Assembly: GCF_016745255.1 (NCBI RefSeq)
Contig: NZ_JADOEQ010000020.1
Location: 1 to 64,000, forward strand
Source: Enterococcus sp. BWR-S5
Lineage (GTDB): Bacteria; Bacillota; Bacilli; Lactobacillales; Enterococcaceae
Reading direction: 5' to 3'
Length of the DNA stretch: 64,000 nucleotides
In this document: positions 53,901 through 64,000 of the stretch, piece by piece
Numbering within the stretch: position 1 is the first letter of the stretch
How the letters are laid out: each line of letters opens with the position of its first letter
Made by a program: the position numbers and the translations under genes
Notes under the pieces: model-generated
The model's database searches: none
Seen by the model: only the letters and a program-made list of their open reading frames with translations
What the model was told of the DNA's origin: nothing

Positions 53901-53974
53901 TGGACGCTTCGATGATTCCTAAAATGGGAGAATATCAGGGCGAGCTGACTTGGGTGTTGGAGAGTGTTCCATAA
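50930..53974 (+). CDS. WxL-domain surface protein with pectate-lyase-like adhesin region
   Basis: A 1014-residue exported protein. The signal segment is at residues 5-35. Residues 90-480 form a beta-helix-like region (TLAQLKAAISASGIHYIYLT and many short strand repeats) like that of pectate-lyase-type adhesins. Ig-like and cadherin-like modules follow to about 800, then a MucBP-like unit (ANIHVHFQDEHNQKVYETV). The end is a WxL domain: SAPDNVDFGYHEVGVEKI, EWTLKVYL and finally GEYQGELTWVLESVP. WxL domains bind peptidoglycan non-covalently. No LPXTG is present. The usual neighbours (DUF916 and small WxL proteins) are absent, so this gene stands alone. Confidence 0.8.
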   Translation: MFRGYRYSILFFSVLLLIGATAIFWTGDNIKALDSAGEIDVEIDSTVPTGSSFSIKNNETAIQRSADYLEYSDGSAVNYDSNSGIPMFRDQGIPETADNRAEVGTLAQLKAAISASGIHYIYLTADITLDAYGQKISYDKKYMRISGKNPQTGEIHTLTEYKSGWSDDNIHVSNTTSQNIPTSYGFEDINIEGFNYYGPINVNDSSYHVTLTYTNVVYDGPQLTHNLNGTTEYHNMDITIPSSKSGSTETQELVEGHFINIYGDFSMYHQGKHSIAWIGFGGNVRNVSGHFRIKENAKVDITSTGRSFFYFENKDGIFELEKNADVSIVTGGGLIRNDIASSNQAFKKLSVAEDASLKIVRTTSVNSADNNLPTFKMNGDLNVETGGRLYVYNKSDSSGQADEFFRFYNSGGKISVNNAKSVLFYNPKGKIINATTNNYTNDLTAEVQSMNLWRTSVPVEETDITPDNHFSLEDLSNINFDATVTRIRDGGYDTTIHSANPATINAAAMDFDYLKVVSMGIVPELRIDEVTDATSRITGTATASATVVLTYDDGEGERKLTVLADNNGNYSVDIPQRTDSTGAYIKPYTVITGEVFYDFRTAAPITTEVVDVTPPSADPVTTIIEKDAPKEQFPSADQLVENISDKSIGTSHPTVTVDYGTVPIPDLSVYGPVLPKFEVTVTDEAKNSSVISIPIFIKDADTNISADKNFALRAVDFTVITTQYPTTEEALTALIQSQGELALWDIQTGQKLPVTAIGIDKSLLPSVGMPIVGEYPVTVTYGAGQAAVSRTITAKIVPAKANIHVHFQDEHNQKVYETVTINGDVGSTVDLTGNQEVTSGIQNILSRRYAIVRRPDNEAAVEVYSTDSDVYYLFKGTLGLSAPDNVDFGYHEVGVEKIKNDTPKFSSSIKVWDNRADRNEWTLKVYLTKPLTNSSDTTKVLRDSIKFDDGSTEHIVTNHGIVVETHTHLSSGEYDVSEKWEADGRGLGIEVDASMIPKMGEYQGELTWVLESVP

Positions 53975-54059
53975 GCTCATCAAATAGAGAAATTAGACAA
54001 AATTTATTTGGGTGAGCTGATTTTTCTAATCGAAGTAAAAAGTAAATTACAACTAGTAA

Positions 54060-54087
54060 TTGACCTCAAATTATGCTAAAGTATAAT
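54060..54087 (+). promoter_or_regulatory. secG promoter
   Basis: TTGACC at 54060-54065 and a perfect TATAAT at 54082-54087 with a 16-base spacer. Confidence 0.75.
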
Positions 54088-54120
54088 AGATGTAATTTGT
54101 AAATAAGGGAGTCTGGATAG

Positions 54121-54357
54121 ATGTATAATTTTATTTTAACGACTGTAATCGTTCTTTCAGTAGTTATGGTTATTTCGATTTTAATGCAGCCTAGCAAGCA
54201 AAATAGTGCAGCAAGTGCTTTTACCGGTGGAGCTGATAAGCTTTTCGGTAAGCAAAAAGCTCGTGGATTCGAAGCCGTAATGCAACGTGCAACGACGGTT
54301 ATCGGCGCTGTATGGATGATTTTATTGTTTGTTTTAACAATCATGTCATCAAAATAA
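54121..54357 (+). CDS. secG: preprotein translocase subunit SecG
   Basis: A 78-residue inner-membrane protein with two helices (residues 3-22 and 56-75) and the conserved middle loop SILMQPSKQNSAASAFTGGA. It assists SecYE during protein export. AAGGGAG precedes the ATG. The secG-esterase-rnr-smpB order is widely conserved in Firmicutes. Confidence 0.95.
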   Translation: MYNFILTTVIVLSVVMVISILMQPSKQNSAASAFTGGADKLFGKQKARGFEAVMQRATTVIGAVWMILLFVLTIMSSK

Positions 54358-54464
54358 GCACTAAAAAGCAATCGACATTCTATGGCTATTTTTCCGTTTG
54401 GTGTGCAAGAAGATTCTGATTCTTGAAAGGCTGACGGAACCCATAGAGGATGTGTTTTGAGTTT

Positions 54465-54508
54465 TAAGTCTGGACGTATTCATTACAGAATCGTTTCAGA
54501 CTTTTTTT
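54465..54508 (+). terminator. hairpin between secG and the esterase gene
   Basis: AAGTCTGGA pairs with TTCAGACTT (one G-U), with further partial pairing inside, and is followed by seven Ts. It probably ends most secG transcripts, so the next three genes need their own promoter or read-through. Confidence 0.7.
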
Positions 54509-54582
54509 GTTGAAATTTTTACCTTCTCTTTCACAAGGCAAGACTGTCAGAATATGATAAAATGAAAACGAGGTGAAAGACA

Positions 54583-55347
54583 GTGGAAAGAAAAATCAAA
54601 CTACCAGAGCCGTTATTTGTTGAAAACGGAGAAAAGGCCGTTATCTTATTCCATGCATATTCCGGTAGCAGCAATGATGTGCGCATGATGTGCCGTTTTT
54701 TAGAAAAAAGGAAGTACACTGTTTATACGCCAATTTTCTCGGGGCATGCTACCTTGTCACCGGAAGATATTTTGAGCGAGTCTGTTACCCAATGGGAGCA
54801 GGATGCTTTGCAGGCAGTTGAATTTCTAAAAGCTCGTGGCTATAGCAAAATAGCTGTATTAGGACTTTCAATGGGCGGCGTTTTTGCAATGAATCTACTG
54901 ACGAAAAAGCGTAAGGAAATCATTGGCGGCGGATTTTTCTGTTCACCGATTTTTCCGGTAAAAAATCACGTACCGGAGAATTTTGCTTTGTACGCGCAAT
55001 CAGTGCTAAAGATGGCTGAAATCGAAGAGTCGGAAATCAATCGTCGAATGCCGCAAATTGAACAACAGTCGGTGAAGCAGTTGGGGCAAATTGAAGCATA
55101 CGCGGCTCGTACAGCAGAGAAGTTGTCGGATATTGATGTGCCGGTTTTCGCTGCACAGGCCGGCAAAGACGAAATGATTGATGCTGCTGGTGTTTTTCAG
55201 ACGATTGAAGCGTTGACAACAACCAAAATTACATTTAACTGGTATCCGAACAGCGGGCATGTCCTAACTGTCGGACCGGAACATAAAGAACTGGAGCAAG
55301 ATGTTGCCAATTATTTGGACACGCTGCTTTGGAATGAGGAGATATAA
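54583..55347 (+). CDS. alpha/beta-hydrolase carboxylesterase
   Basis: A 254-residue cytoplasmic esterase. [10 protein letters not shown] holds the nucleophile Ser (about residue 97), [11 protein letters not shown] the acidic residue, and NSGHVLTV the catalytic His near 225. Monoacylglycerol-lipase-like and Est30-type carboxylesterases at this conserved place beside rnr act on short-chain esters; the physiological substrate is unknown. It starts at GTG with GAGGTG upstream and its stop overlaps the rnr start. Confidence 0.88.
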   Translation: MERKIKLPEPLFVENGEKAVILFHAYSGSSNDVRMMCRFLEKRKYTVYTPIFSGHATLSPEDILSESVTQWEQDALQAVEFLKARGYSKIAVLGLSMGGVFAMNLLTKKRKEIIGGGFFCSPIFPVKNHVPENFALYAQSVLKMAEIEESEINRRMPQIEQQSVKQLGQIEAYAARTAEKLSDIDVPVFAAQAGKDEMIDAAGVFQTIEALTTTKITFNWYPNSGHVLTVGPEHKELEQDVANYLDTLLWNEEI

Positions 55348-57740
55348 TGACAAAACAAACAATTAAGGAAACGATCCTTTCCTATATCAAGGATCAAAGC
55401 AAGAAAAGTTTTTCTATGGAGGAGCTGGCAGAGGGCTTGAAGCTGCAAAAGAGCGCAGATTTTAAGCTTTTAGTGCAGACGACGGCTGCTTTGGAAAGAG
55501 AAGGGCTTATTGAGTTTAGTAAAAAAGGTAAGATTAAGCTGGTCGAGGCAGGAATTTCAGTTGAAGGAATTTTCCGAGGAAACGAACGAGGCTTCGGCTT
55601 TGTCACCATTGATGAAGAAGAACCAGATGTGTATATTTCTAAAGAAAATACAAATTTTGCAATGAATGGCGACACAGTGCTGATTGATATTATTCAACCA
55701 GGCGATCCTTTTTCTGATCGTGTAGCAGAGGGGAAGGTTCTGGAAATCAAAGAGCGGGCAATCACTCAAGTAGTCGGCGAGTTTACGGCTTACAACGAAG
55801 AGGAGATTGCTGAAACAGATTTGTACGGCTATGTTTTACCAAAGGACAAAAAACTGACAGGTTTGACTGTATTCATCGCATCAGAGGGAATTCGACCGGT
55901 TGATGGGAGTATTGTTATTGCTGAGGTGACACATTATCCTGAGCAGGGCTATGCGAAGAGCTTGGAAGGGCTGGTTAAAAAGGTTGTTGGTCATAAAAAT
56001 GATCCAGGCATGGATATCATGTCAATTATCGTAGCCCATGGCATTCCTACCGTTTTTCCCGATGAAGTAATGGACGAAGCGGATCGGGTACCGGATACAA
56101 TCTCTGAAGCCGATTTAAAAGGACGGAGAGATTTACGTGATTCGGTCATCGTAACGATTGATGGGGAAGATGCCAAGGATTTGGATGATGCGGTTACAGT
56201 AGAAAAGCTGAATAATGGGAACTATTTTTTAGGTGTTCATATCGCTGATGTTTCCTATTATGTCACTGAGGAAAGCCAAATGAATCAGGAAGCCTATGAA
56301 CGGGGAACAAGTGTGTATCTGACGGATCGAGTGATTCCAATGCTGCCGCAGCGTTTATCTAATGGCATCTGTTCGCTGAATCCTAAGGTTCCAAGATTGA
56401 CGATGAGCTGTGAGATGGAGATTTCTCCGGAGGGAACAGTTCTGAGTCATGATATTTTCCAAAGTGTGATTCAAACAACAGAGCGTATGACCTACACTGC
56501 TGTAAATGAGATTTTAGAAGAGCAAAACCCGGAAACGATGGCTCGCTATGAAGCACTGGTTCCGATGTTTCAGGAAATGGCGGAGCTGCACGAAATTTTA
56601 GAAAAAATGCGTGAGCGTCGAGGAGCAATCTCCTTTGAAGATCGAGAAGCCCGAGTAGTTGTTAATGAAGATGGACATCCGCAGGATATTCTGATGCGAA
56701 CTCGTGGTGTCGGAGAACGCCTGATTGAATCCTTTATGTTGGCAGCCAATGAAACAGTGGCCAAGCATTACACGGATTTGAAGCTGCCGTTTATCTACCG
56801 AATTCATGAGCAGCCGAAGGAAGAAAAAATGCAGCGCTTCTTTGATTTTGCTGCAATGCTGGGGATTTTAGTTAAGGGAACAAAGGCAGATATCACGCCC
56901 AAGGATTTACAGCGTGTGCTTCACCAGATTGACGGAAAGCCTGAAGAAGCAGTTATTAATACGATGCTTTTACGCAGTATGCAACAGGCTCGTTATTCAG
57001 AAGACAACTACGGACACTATGGATTGGCGGCAGAGTATTATACACATTTCACTTCGCCAATTCGTCGTTATCCCGATTTGATTGTGCATCGACTGATTCG
57101 CAGCTATGAGAATGATCGTTCTGAAGCGATGCAGGAGAAATGGAACAGTCAGCTGCCTGATATTGCTGACCACAGCTCGAAAATGGAACGTCGGGCAGTA
57201 GAAACCGAGCGTGAAGTAGATAGTATGAAGAAAGCAGAATTTATGGCTGATAAGATTGGTGAGGAGTACGATGGAATCATCAGTTCTGTAACGAAATTTG
57301 GGATATTTGTGGAATTACCAAATACAATCGAAGGTCTCGTTCATATCAATAACCTGAAGCAAGATTATTTCCATTTTGTGGAGAATCACTTGGCCTTAGT
57401 TGGAGAACGAACAGGCTTAACGCTCAAAATTGGTCAGAAAGTCGTGATACGAGTAATGAAATCTGATCCGGAAACGAGAGAAATTGATTTTGAGCTTATT
57501 GAAGCTGAAGAGCTTGAACGACTGGAAATTCAACGTCCGAAAAACGGAAACAATCGAAAGAGCCGAAGAAGAAAAGATAAGGGACGGGCAAAGCCAAATC
57601 AACAGCAAGAAAAGGAAACGCAGAAGTCTTCTTCAGGAAAAAAATTGAAAGTTGCCAATAAAAAAGGCGGTAAGAAGCCATTTTATAAAGAAGTCGCTAA
57701 AAAGAAAAAGACAAAAAATATGAAAAAGAAAAAACAGTAA
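55347..57740 (+). CDS. rnr: ribonuclease R
   Basis: A 797-residue processive 3'-5' exoribonuclease that degrades structured RNA and helps clear defective mRNA with tmRNA and SmpB. Domains in order: a winged-helix start, two cold-shock domains (FRGNERGFGFVTIDEEEPDV), the RNB catalytic domain with DGEDAKDLDDAVTVEKL (metal-binding aspartates near residue 275), and an S1 domain (GIISSVTKFGIFVELPNTIE). A long lysine-rich tail ends the protein, typical of RNase R. The start ATG overlaps the esterase stop. Confidence 0.96.
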   Translation: MTKQTIKETILSYIKDQSKKSFSMEELAEGLKLQKSADFKLLVQTTAALEREGLIEFSKKGKIKLVEAGISVEGIFRGNERGFGFVTIDEEEPDVYISKENTNFAMNGDTVLIDIIQPGDPFSDRVAEGKVLEIKERAITQVVGEFTAYNEEEIAETDLYGYVLPKDKKLTGLTVFIASEGIRPVDGSIVIAEVTHYPEQGYAKSLEGLVKKVVGHKNDPGMDIMSIIVAHGIPTVFPDEVMDEADRVPDTISEADLKGRRDLRDSVIVTIDGEDAKDLDDAVTVEKLNNGNYFLGVHIADVSYYVTEESQMNQEAYERGTSVYLTDRVIPMLPQRLSNGICSLNPKVPRLTMSCEMEISPEGTVLSHDIFQSVIQTTERMTYTAVNEILEEQNPETMARYEALVPMFQEMAELHEILEKMRERRGAISFEDREARVVVNEDGHPQDILMRTRGVGERLIESFMLAANETVAKHYTDLKLPFIYRIHEQPKEEKMQRFFDFAAMLGILVKGTKADITPKDLQRVLHQIDGKPEEAVINTMLLRSMQQARYSEDNYGHYGLAAEYYTHFTSPIRRYPDLIVHRLIRSYENDRSEAMQEKWNSQLPDIADHSSKMERRAVETEREVDSMKKAEFMADKIGEEYDGIISSVTKFGIFVELPNTIEGLVHINNLKQDYFHFVENHLALVGERTGLTLKIGQKVVIRVMKSDPETREIDFELIEAEELERLEIQRPKNGNNRKSRRRKDKGRAKPNQQQEKETQKSSSGKKLKVANKKGGKKPFYKEVAKKKKTKNMKKKKQ

Positions 57741-57755
57741 TCGGAGGAATTTTTG

Positions 57756-58220
57756 ATGCCAAAAGGGGAAGGTCAATTAGTTGCCCAAAATAGAAAGGCA
57801 CGGCATGATTATACGATTATCGATACAATAGAGGCGGGAATCGTATTACAGGGAACGGAAATCAAGTCAATTCGTAATGGACGAATCAATTTGAAGGATG
57901 GCTTTGCTCGGATTCGAAACAATGAGGCATATCTCTATAATGTTCATATCAGTCCTTACGAGCAGGGAAATATCTTCAACCATGATCCATTGCGGACAAG
58001 AAAGCTGTTGCTTCACAAAAGACAAATTGCTCGCTTGATTGGAGAAACAAAGAATACCGGTGTAACATTAGTACCTTTGAAGGTTTATATTAAGGATGGG
58101 TTTGCCAAGGTATTAATTGGCCTTGCTAAAGGGAAGAAGCAATACGATAAGAGAGAAGACCTGAAACGAAAAGAGGTTGATCGGCAAATCAGCCGAACAC
58201 TCAAGAATCGAGCGAGATAG
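57756..58220 (+). CDS. smpB: tmRNA-binding protein SmpB
   Basis: A 154-residue RNA-binding protein needed with tmRNA to rescue stalled ribosomes. [35 protein letters not shown] and the basic end [20 protein letters not shown] are diagnostic. I use ATG 57756, eight bases after GGAGG, instead of the TTG three bases earlier. It follows rnr by 15 bases in the same operon. The tmRNA gene itself is not in the following spacer. Confidence 0.96.
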   Translation: MPKGEGQLVAQNRKARHDYTIIDTIEAGIVLQGTEIKSIRNGRINLKDGFARIRNNEAYLYNVHISPYEQGNIFNHDPLRTRKLLLHKRQIARLIGETKNTGVTLVPLKVYIKDGFAKVLIGLAKGKKQYDKREDLKRKEVDRQISRTLKNRAR

Positions 58221-58245
58221 AAGGGACCACCGTTTATTCGCTTTT

Positions 58246-58283
58246 AATGGACTGGGACATATTAATGTTCCAGTCCATTTTTG
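58246..58283 (+). terminator. terminator after smpB
   Basis: AATGGACTGGGACA pairs with TGTTCCAGTCCATT (one G-U) around a six-base loop with five Ts. Confidence 0.88.
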
Positions 58284-58763
58284 TATGAATTAAGAAATGA
58301 GTTACCGCTATGAGCAAACGAGAGGGAACCATATTAATAGTTCGAGGCTCGTTAAAATGGTAGAATAGAGGTATGAAAATGAAGGACTGATTTTTGGGAT
58401 TACCAAGGTGATGGCCGTTATTTTAGTAAAGTGCTTTTTTAAGAAAATAAGACATATTTATTTTTACGGACAAATGAAAATGATTTATTTTATTTTTCAG
58501 AAAATTCTCATGTTGACTTCTGCGACATGATGTGCCGTAAATCGTTTTTATTTTGTTATATATTCTTTTTCGCATATTTGGGTTCTTTGCTTTATATTCC
58601 TCGGAAAATTTGTTAGAGTGTAATGGAAACTGATGCGTTCTTATCGTTTTTATAAAACCGCTGATTCCGGCTTTTTTTCAGCTATTTGACGAATCGAATG
58701 AAAAGAAAATGAAATGAGTTTTTTGTCATATTAGAAAAAGTGTCAAATTTTCATGAAAATGTT
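58284..58763. other. long AT-rich spacer before the atp operon
   Basis: About 480 bases with no supported gene. I looked for ssrA (tmRNA) and for atpI, which are common at one side or the other, and found neither. Several T-rich stretches and short hairpins such as CCGCTGATTCCGGC near 58660 are present but not diagnostic. Confidence 0.5.
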
Positions 58764-58792
58764 TTGTAATTCGAATTCGTTGGTGGTATTAT
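58764..58792 (+). promoter_or_regulatory. promoter of the atp operon
   Basis: TTGTAA at 58764-58769 and TATTAT at 58787-58792 with a 17-base spacer. The leader to atpB is about 58 bases. Confidence 0.7.
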
Positions 58793-58817
58793 ACGTTGTG
58801 GTTGAAAACAACTTTAA

Positions 58818-59573
<756 letters not shown>

Positions 59574-59623
59574 AAGTTCAGAGATTAAAAAATCATTGTA
59601 TTAATACAAATCAGGAGGAATAG

Positions 59624-59848
<225 letters not shown>

Positions 59849-59994
59849 TTTACTTTGGAAGGCAGGGCGCTTTTGGTGAAAACTATCGTCACTGCTTTCT
59901 TCTATTTTACGAAAATTACTACACGATCGACAGCTGAGGAAGGAATATCCGTTAGATATTGTTGAACGTACAGGGGAAAGGATGGCGAAACTTC

Positions 59995-60522
59995 ATGCTT
60001 ATGAATCTCGTTTTAGGTGAAGCAACACCCAGCACAACACTAGGAACAATTATTGTTGTGACCGGTGCATTTCTAATTTTGATGCTTTTAATCAAAAAGT
60101 TTGCTTGGGGTGCAATCACTGATGTACTAAAACAACGTGAAGATAAAATCGCAAATGACTTAGATTCTGCAGAGCAGTCGCGTATCGCTGCTGCAAAAAT
60201 GGAGAAACAGCGCCAAGAGAAACTGCTGGCTTCAAAATCAGAAGCAGCTGAGATTATCAAGAATGCTAAAGAAAGCGGAGATGAAAACCGTAAGAAGACT
60301 TTAGCTGAAACGACAGAAGAAGTATCTCGGTTAAAAGAAAAAGCAACAGCAGATATTTCTCAGGAGCACGATAAGGCAATAGCGGCAATCAAGGATGATG
60401 TTGCTGCATTATCTGTTCAAATTGCAGAAAAAATATTGACGAAGGAACTGACACCTGAAGCGCACGAAGCGTTAATCAATTCTTATATTGATGGGTTAGG
60501 TAAAGTCGATGAAATTAGATAA
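59995..60522 (+). CDS. atpF: F1Fo ATP synthase subunit b
   Basis: The peripheral stalk of the synthase: one N-terminal helix (TIIVVTGAFLILMLLIKKFAW) and then a long charged coiled coil. I place the start at ATG 59995 (175 residues); ATG 60001 is also possible and the binding site is poor, with only AAAGGATGG some 12 bases away. A TTG at 59959 would add twelve residues that do not look like subunit b. It overlaps atpH by 14 bases. A 146-base gap separates it from atpE. Confidence 0.9.
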   Translation: MLMNLVLGEATPSTTLGTIIVVTGAFLILMLLIKKFAWGAITDVLKQREDKIANDLDSAEQSRIAAAKMEKQRQEKLLASKSEAAEIIKNAKESGDENRKKTLAETTEEVSRLKEKATADISQEHDKAIAAIKDDVAALSVQIAEKILTKELTPEAHEALINSYIDGLGKVDEIR

Positions 60523-61051
60523 ATACATGGTTGGTAAACGTTACGGAAAAGCCCTGTTTGAACTGGCGCTGGAAAAACAGGAGGCCGATGACATTTATCA
60601 ACAGCTATTGAAGCTGAGAGAAGTCTATCATTTGGTTCCAGGAATTGGAGATATCCTCAGTGATGCGCGACTGGAACCGTATGAGAAAGACGAAATCATG
60701 GAGCAGCTGCTCAAGGGCTTTACAGGTACGACAACGAATTTTCTTCAAGTCGTACACAGCTACAGCCGTATGAATGATATGCTGCTGATGATTGACGAGT
60801 ATGAACGAAGATATGATGATTATAAAGGTGTTATTTTAGGAACAGTCGTTACTGCGGTGCCGTTGAATAAAGAGCAGCATCAGCAGATTGAAGCGAAAGC
60901 TGCCAAGCTGCTTGGCTATGAAGAGGCCAGTTTGATTAATCTGATTGAGCCTAAGATTTTAGGCGGTGCGATTATTGGCGCAAATCATAAAGTAATCGAC
61001 GGCAGTATCAGGAAACAACTGAAAAATATAGAAGAACAATTGTTGAGATAG
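60509..61051 (+). CDS. atpH: F1Fo ATP synthase subunit delta
   Basis: A 180-residue subunit that joins the peripheral stalk to the top of F1. The N-terminal helical domain begins MVGKRYGKALFELALEKQEA, and the C-terminal PKILGGAIIGANHKVIDGSI is conserved. Its start lies inside the 3' end of atpF, so translation is coupled. Confidence 0.94.
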   Translation: MKLDKYMVGKRYGKALFELALEKQEADDIYQQLLKLREVYHLVPGIGDILSDARLEPYEKDEIMEQLLKGFTGTTTNFLQVVHSYSRMNDMLLMIDEYERRYDDYKGVILGTVVTAVPLNKEQHQQIEAKAAKLLGYEEASLINLIEPKILGGAIIGANHKVIDGSIRKQLKNIEEQLLR

Positions 61052-61061
61052 ACTTTAGTAG

Positions 61062-62639
<1,578 letters not shown>

Positions 62640-62653
62640 AGAGGTGAATGGAA

Positions 62654-63568
62654 ATGGGCGCTTCATTGAATGAAATCAAACAACGTATTGCTTCAACGAA
62701 AAAGACCAGCCAAATCACTAAAGCGATGCAGATGGTCTCTGCTTCCAAACTGACAAAATCAGAAGCAGCCTCTAAAAATTTTCAGGAGTATGCTGCTAAA
62801 ATCCGTTCTATCGTAACACACCTTGTCGCTTCTCAATTGAATGATCTTGAGGAGCTGACGGATGATCCGAATTATCCTGAGCTGAGCGAATATCATGCGA
62901 TGCTGGCAAGCAGACCTGTGAAAAAGACAGGCTATATTGTGATTACATCGGATAAAGGATTGGTGGGCGGTTATAACAGTTCAATCTTGAAGCAAACGAT
63001 GACGATGCTTCAGGACGATCATGAGAATCAGAACGAGTATGTTTTAATTGCCATCGGCAGTGTAGGAGCAGATTTTTTCAAAACAAGAGGATATAATATC
63101 GCCTATGAGTTGAGAGGCTTGACGGATCAACCATCATTTGATGAGGTCCGAAAAATTGTTTCCGCAGCCACAGCGATGTATGACAGTGAAGTATTTGATG
63201 AGCTGTATGTTTGTTACAATCACCATATCAATTCACTGACCAGTCAGTTTCGTGTTGAAAAAATGCTTCCGATTTCTGACTTGGATCCTGATGAGGATAC
63301 CGGCTTTGAACAGGAGTATATTCTGGAACCTTCAAAAGAAGCGATTTTGGATCACCTGTTGCCGCAGTATGCCGAAAGTCTGATTTATGGTGCAATCATC
63401 GATGCGAAAACAGCAGAACATGCTGCTGGGATGACCGCGATGAAGACAGCCACCGATAATGCAAAGACAATCATCAACGATCTGACGATTTCTTATAACC
63501 GTGCTCGACAAGGAGCAATTACACAGGAAATCACTGAAATCGTAGCAGGTGCAGCCGCACTGGAATAA
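62654..63568 (+). CDS. atpG: F1Fo ATP synthase subunit gamma
   Basis: The 304-residue rotor shaft of F1. The N-terminal coiled coil begins [20 protein letters not shown] and the C-terminal one contains [20 protein letters not shown], a strong signature. ATG 62654 is eight bases from GAGGTG and is preferred over ATG 62648. A gap of 181 bases precedes atpD. Confidence 0.96.
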   Translation: MGASLNEIKQRIASTKKTSQITKAMQMVSASKLTKSEAASKNFQEYAAKIRSIVTHLVASQLNDLEELTDDPNYPELSEYHAMLASRPVKKTGYIVITSDKGLVGGYNSSILKQTMTMLQDDHENQNEYVLIAIGSVGADFFKTRGYNIAYELRGLTDQPSFDEVRKIVSAATAMYDSEVFDELYVCYNHHINSLTSQFRVEKMLPISDLDPDEDTGFEQEYILEPSKEAILDHLLPQYAESLIYGAIIDAKTAEHAAGMTAMKTATDNAKTIINDLTISYNRARQGAITQEITEIVAGAAALE

Positions 63569-63749
63569 GACGGATTTGACGGGCTTGTCTCAGCAGTCAA
63601 AGTCCTTAATAAACGGTGTTCTGGAAGCTGTCTATTCGGAACTGAGTCGAATGACGCATAAAATAGGAGAAGCTATTTTTGTGTATTCCGCTGTAGTTCT
63701 CAATACAGAACGCTTCCGTCACAACCTTAGGAAGACTGGAGGAAGAAAC
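63569..63749 (+). other. intergenic gap inside the atp operon
   Basis: A 181-base spacer between atpG and atpD, long for an operon that elsewhere has overlaps or short gaps. I see no terminator with a T run and no promoter I would defend. Weak inverted words such as GTTCTCAATACAGAAC (63697-63712) could form RNA structure ahead of the atpD binding site AGGAGG-like GGAGGAAG at 63738-63745. Confidence 0.5.
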
Positions 63750-64000
63750 ATGAGTTCAGGAAAAATTATTGAAGTAATTGGGCCGGTTGTTGATGTAGAG
63801 TTTTCTCTTGATCAGCCGCTCCCAGATATAAATAATGCATTAGTCGTTTATAAAAACGGCAAAGAAAAGCAAAAAGTAGTGCTTGAAGTAGCCTTAGAGC
63901 TTGGAGACGGCGTTATCCGTTCCATCTCAATGGAGTCTACAGACGGCTTGCAAAGAGGTATGGAGGTCATTGATACAGGAAAGCCAATTTCTGTACCTGT
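63750..64000 (+). CDS. atpD: F1Fo ATP synthase subunit beta (partial, runs off the window)
   Basis: The first 83 codons of the catalytic beta subunit. The translation [20 protein letters not shown], followed by [20 protein letters not shown] and [19 protein letters not shown], is the beta-barrel domain with its diagnostic motifs. GGAGGAAG precedes the ATG. The catalytic P-loop lies beyond the right edge, so completeness cannot be judged. Confidence 0.95.
   Translation, partial: MSSGKIIEVIGPVVDVEFSLDQPLPDINNALVVYKNGKEKQKVVLEVALELGDGVIRSISMESTDGLQRGMEVIDTGKPISVP

Noticed and set aside
58284-58763. tmRNA (ssrA) or atpI in the spacer between smpB and atpB
   Set aside because: No tRNA-like ends, tag reading frame or membrane-protein frame could be found.

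Overview
The window is a 64 kb stretch of chromosome from a low-GC Gram-positive bacterium of the Lactobacillales, most probably an Enterococcus. The evidence is a ydiF-rex-ydiK/ydiL-groES-groEL neighbourhood shared in outline with Bacillus, a WxL-type surface protein, a DUF1827 protein, a secG-esterase-rnr-smpB run, and an atp operon in the order B-E-F-H-A-G-D. I see no tRNA, rRNA, CRISPR array or prophage. The only hint of a mobile element is a possible insertion-sequence end at the left edge.

Layout. 1-2.4 kb: a possible IS end, then a choline/carnitine O-acyltransferase-family gene behind a cre-like site. 2.4-8.6 kb: ABC-F protein, Rex, YdiL, a 57-residue YdiK homologue, and CIRCE-controlled groES-groEL. 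8.6-12.5 kb: a lipoprotein flanked by two near-identical terminators, a small helix-hairpin-helix protein, a secreted leucine-rich-repeat protein and a DUF4304 protein. 12.6-30.1 kb: the main accessory locus, for intracellular breakdown of host N-glycan mannose. It holds GH92, a GntR/LacI-type regulator, GH125, GH38, a ROK sugar kinase, GH1, a two-permease plus binding-protein sugar importer, and a YesL-YesM-YesN-like membrane protein and two-component system. 30.1-30.6 kb: a cluster of degenerate repeats. 30.6-41.7 kb: a mixed set (amino acid permease, 2-hydroxyacid dehydrogenase, TraX-like protein, HAD phosphatase, a regulator with two MerR domains divergent from a HelD-type helicase, a TipA-like MerR regulator, DUF1827, a large membrane protein). 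41.7-47.3 kb: an exporter of one ATPase and two permeases, divergent from a histidine kinase and LuxR-type regulator, resembling the Bacillus linearmycin-resistance (Lnr) arrangement, with a tandem 103-bp repeat in its leader. 47.4-50.6 kb: pncB-nadE for NAD salvage and a YjdI/YjdJ-like pair. 50.9-54.0 kb: a 1014-residue WxL surface protein. 54.1-58.2 kb: secG, esterase, rnr, smpB. 58.8-64.0 kb: ATP synthase operon, cut off inside atpD.

The most informative observation is an inferred regulon. The palindrome TGATATATCA lies on both sides of the regulator/GH125 divergent promoter region and again, as a 14-bp perfect palindrome, in front of the ABC importer genes, where a cre-like site is also present. 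Glycan uptake and mannosidases therefore look co-regulated by one repressor plus carbon catabolite control, with the YesMN-like pair as a possible second input. No importer ATPase is encoded here, so a shared MsmK-type ATPase elsewhere is expected.

Several start codons were moved to the one with a properly spaced ribosome binding site (rex, groES, GH125, GH1, both importer permeases, HAD, TipA-like regulator, nadE, smpB and several atp genes). All functions are read from motifs and gene order without database searches.
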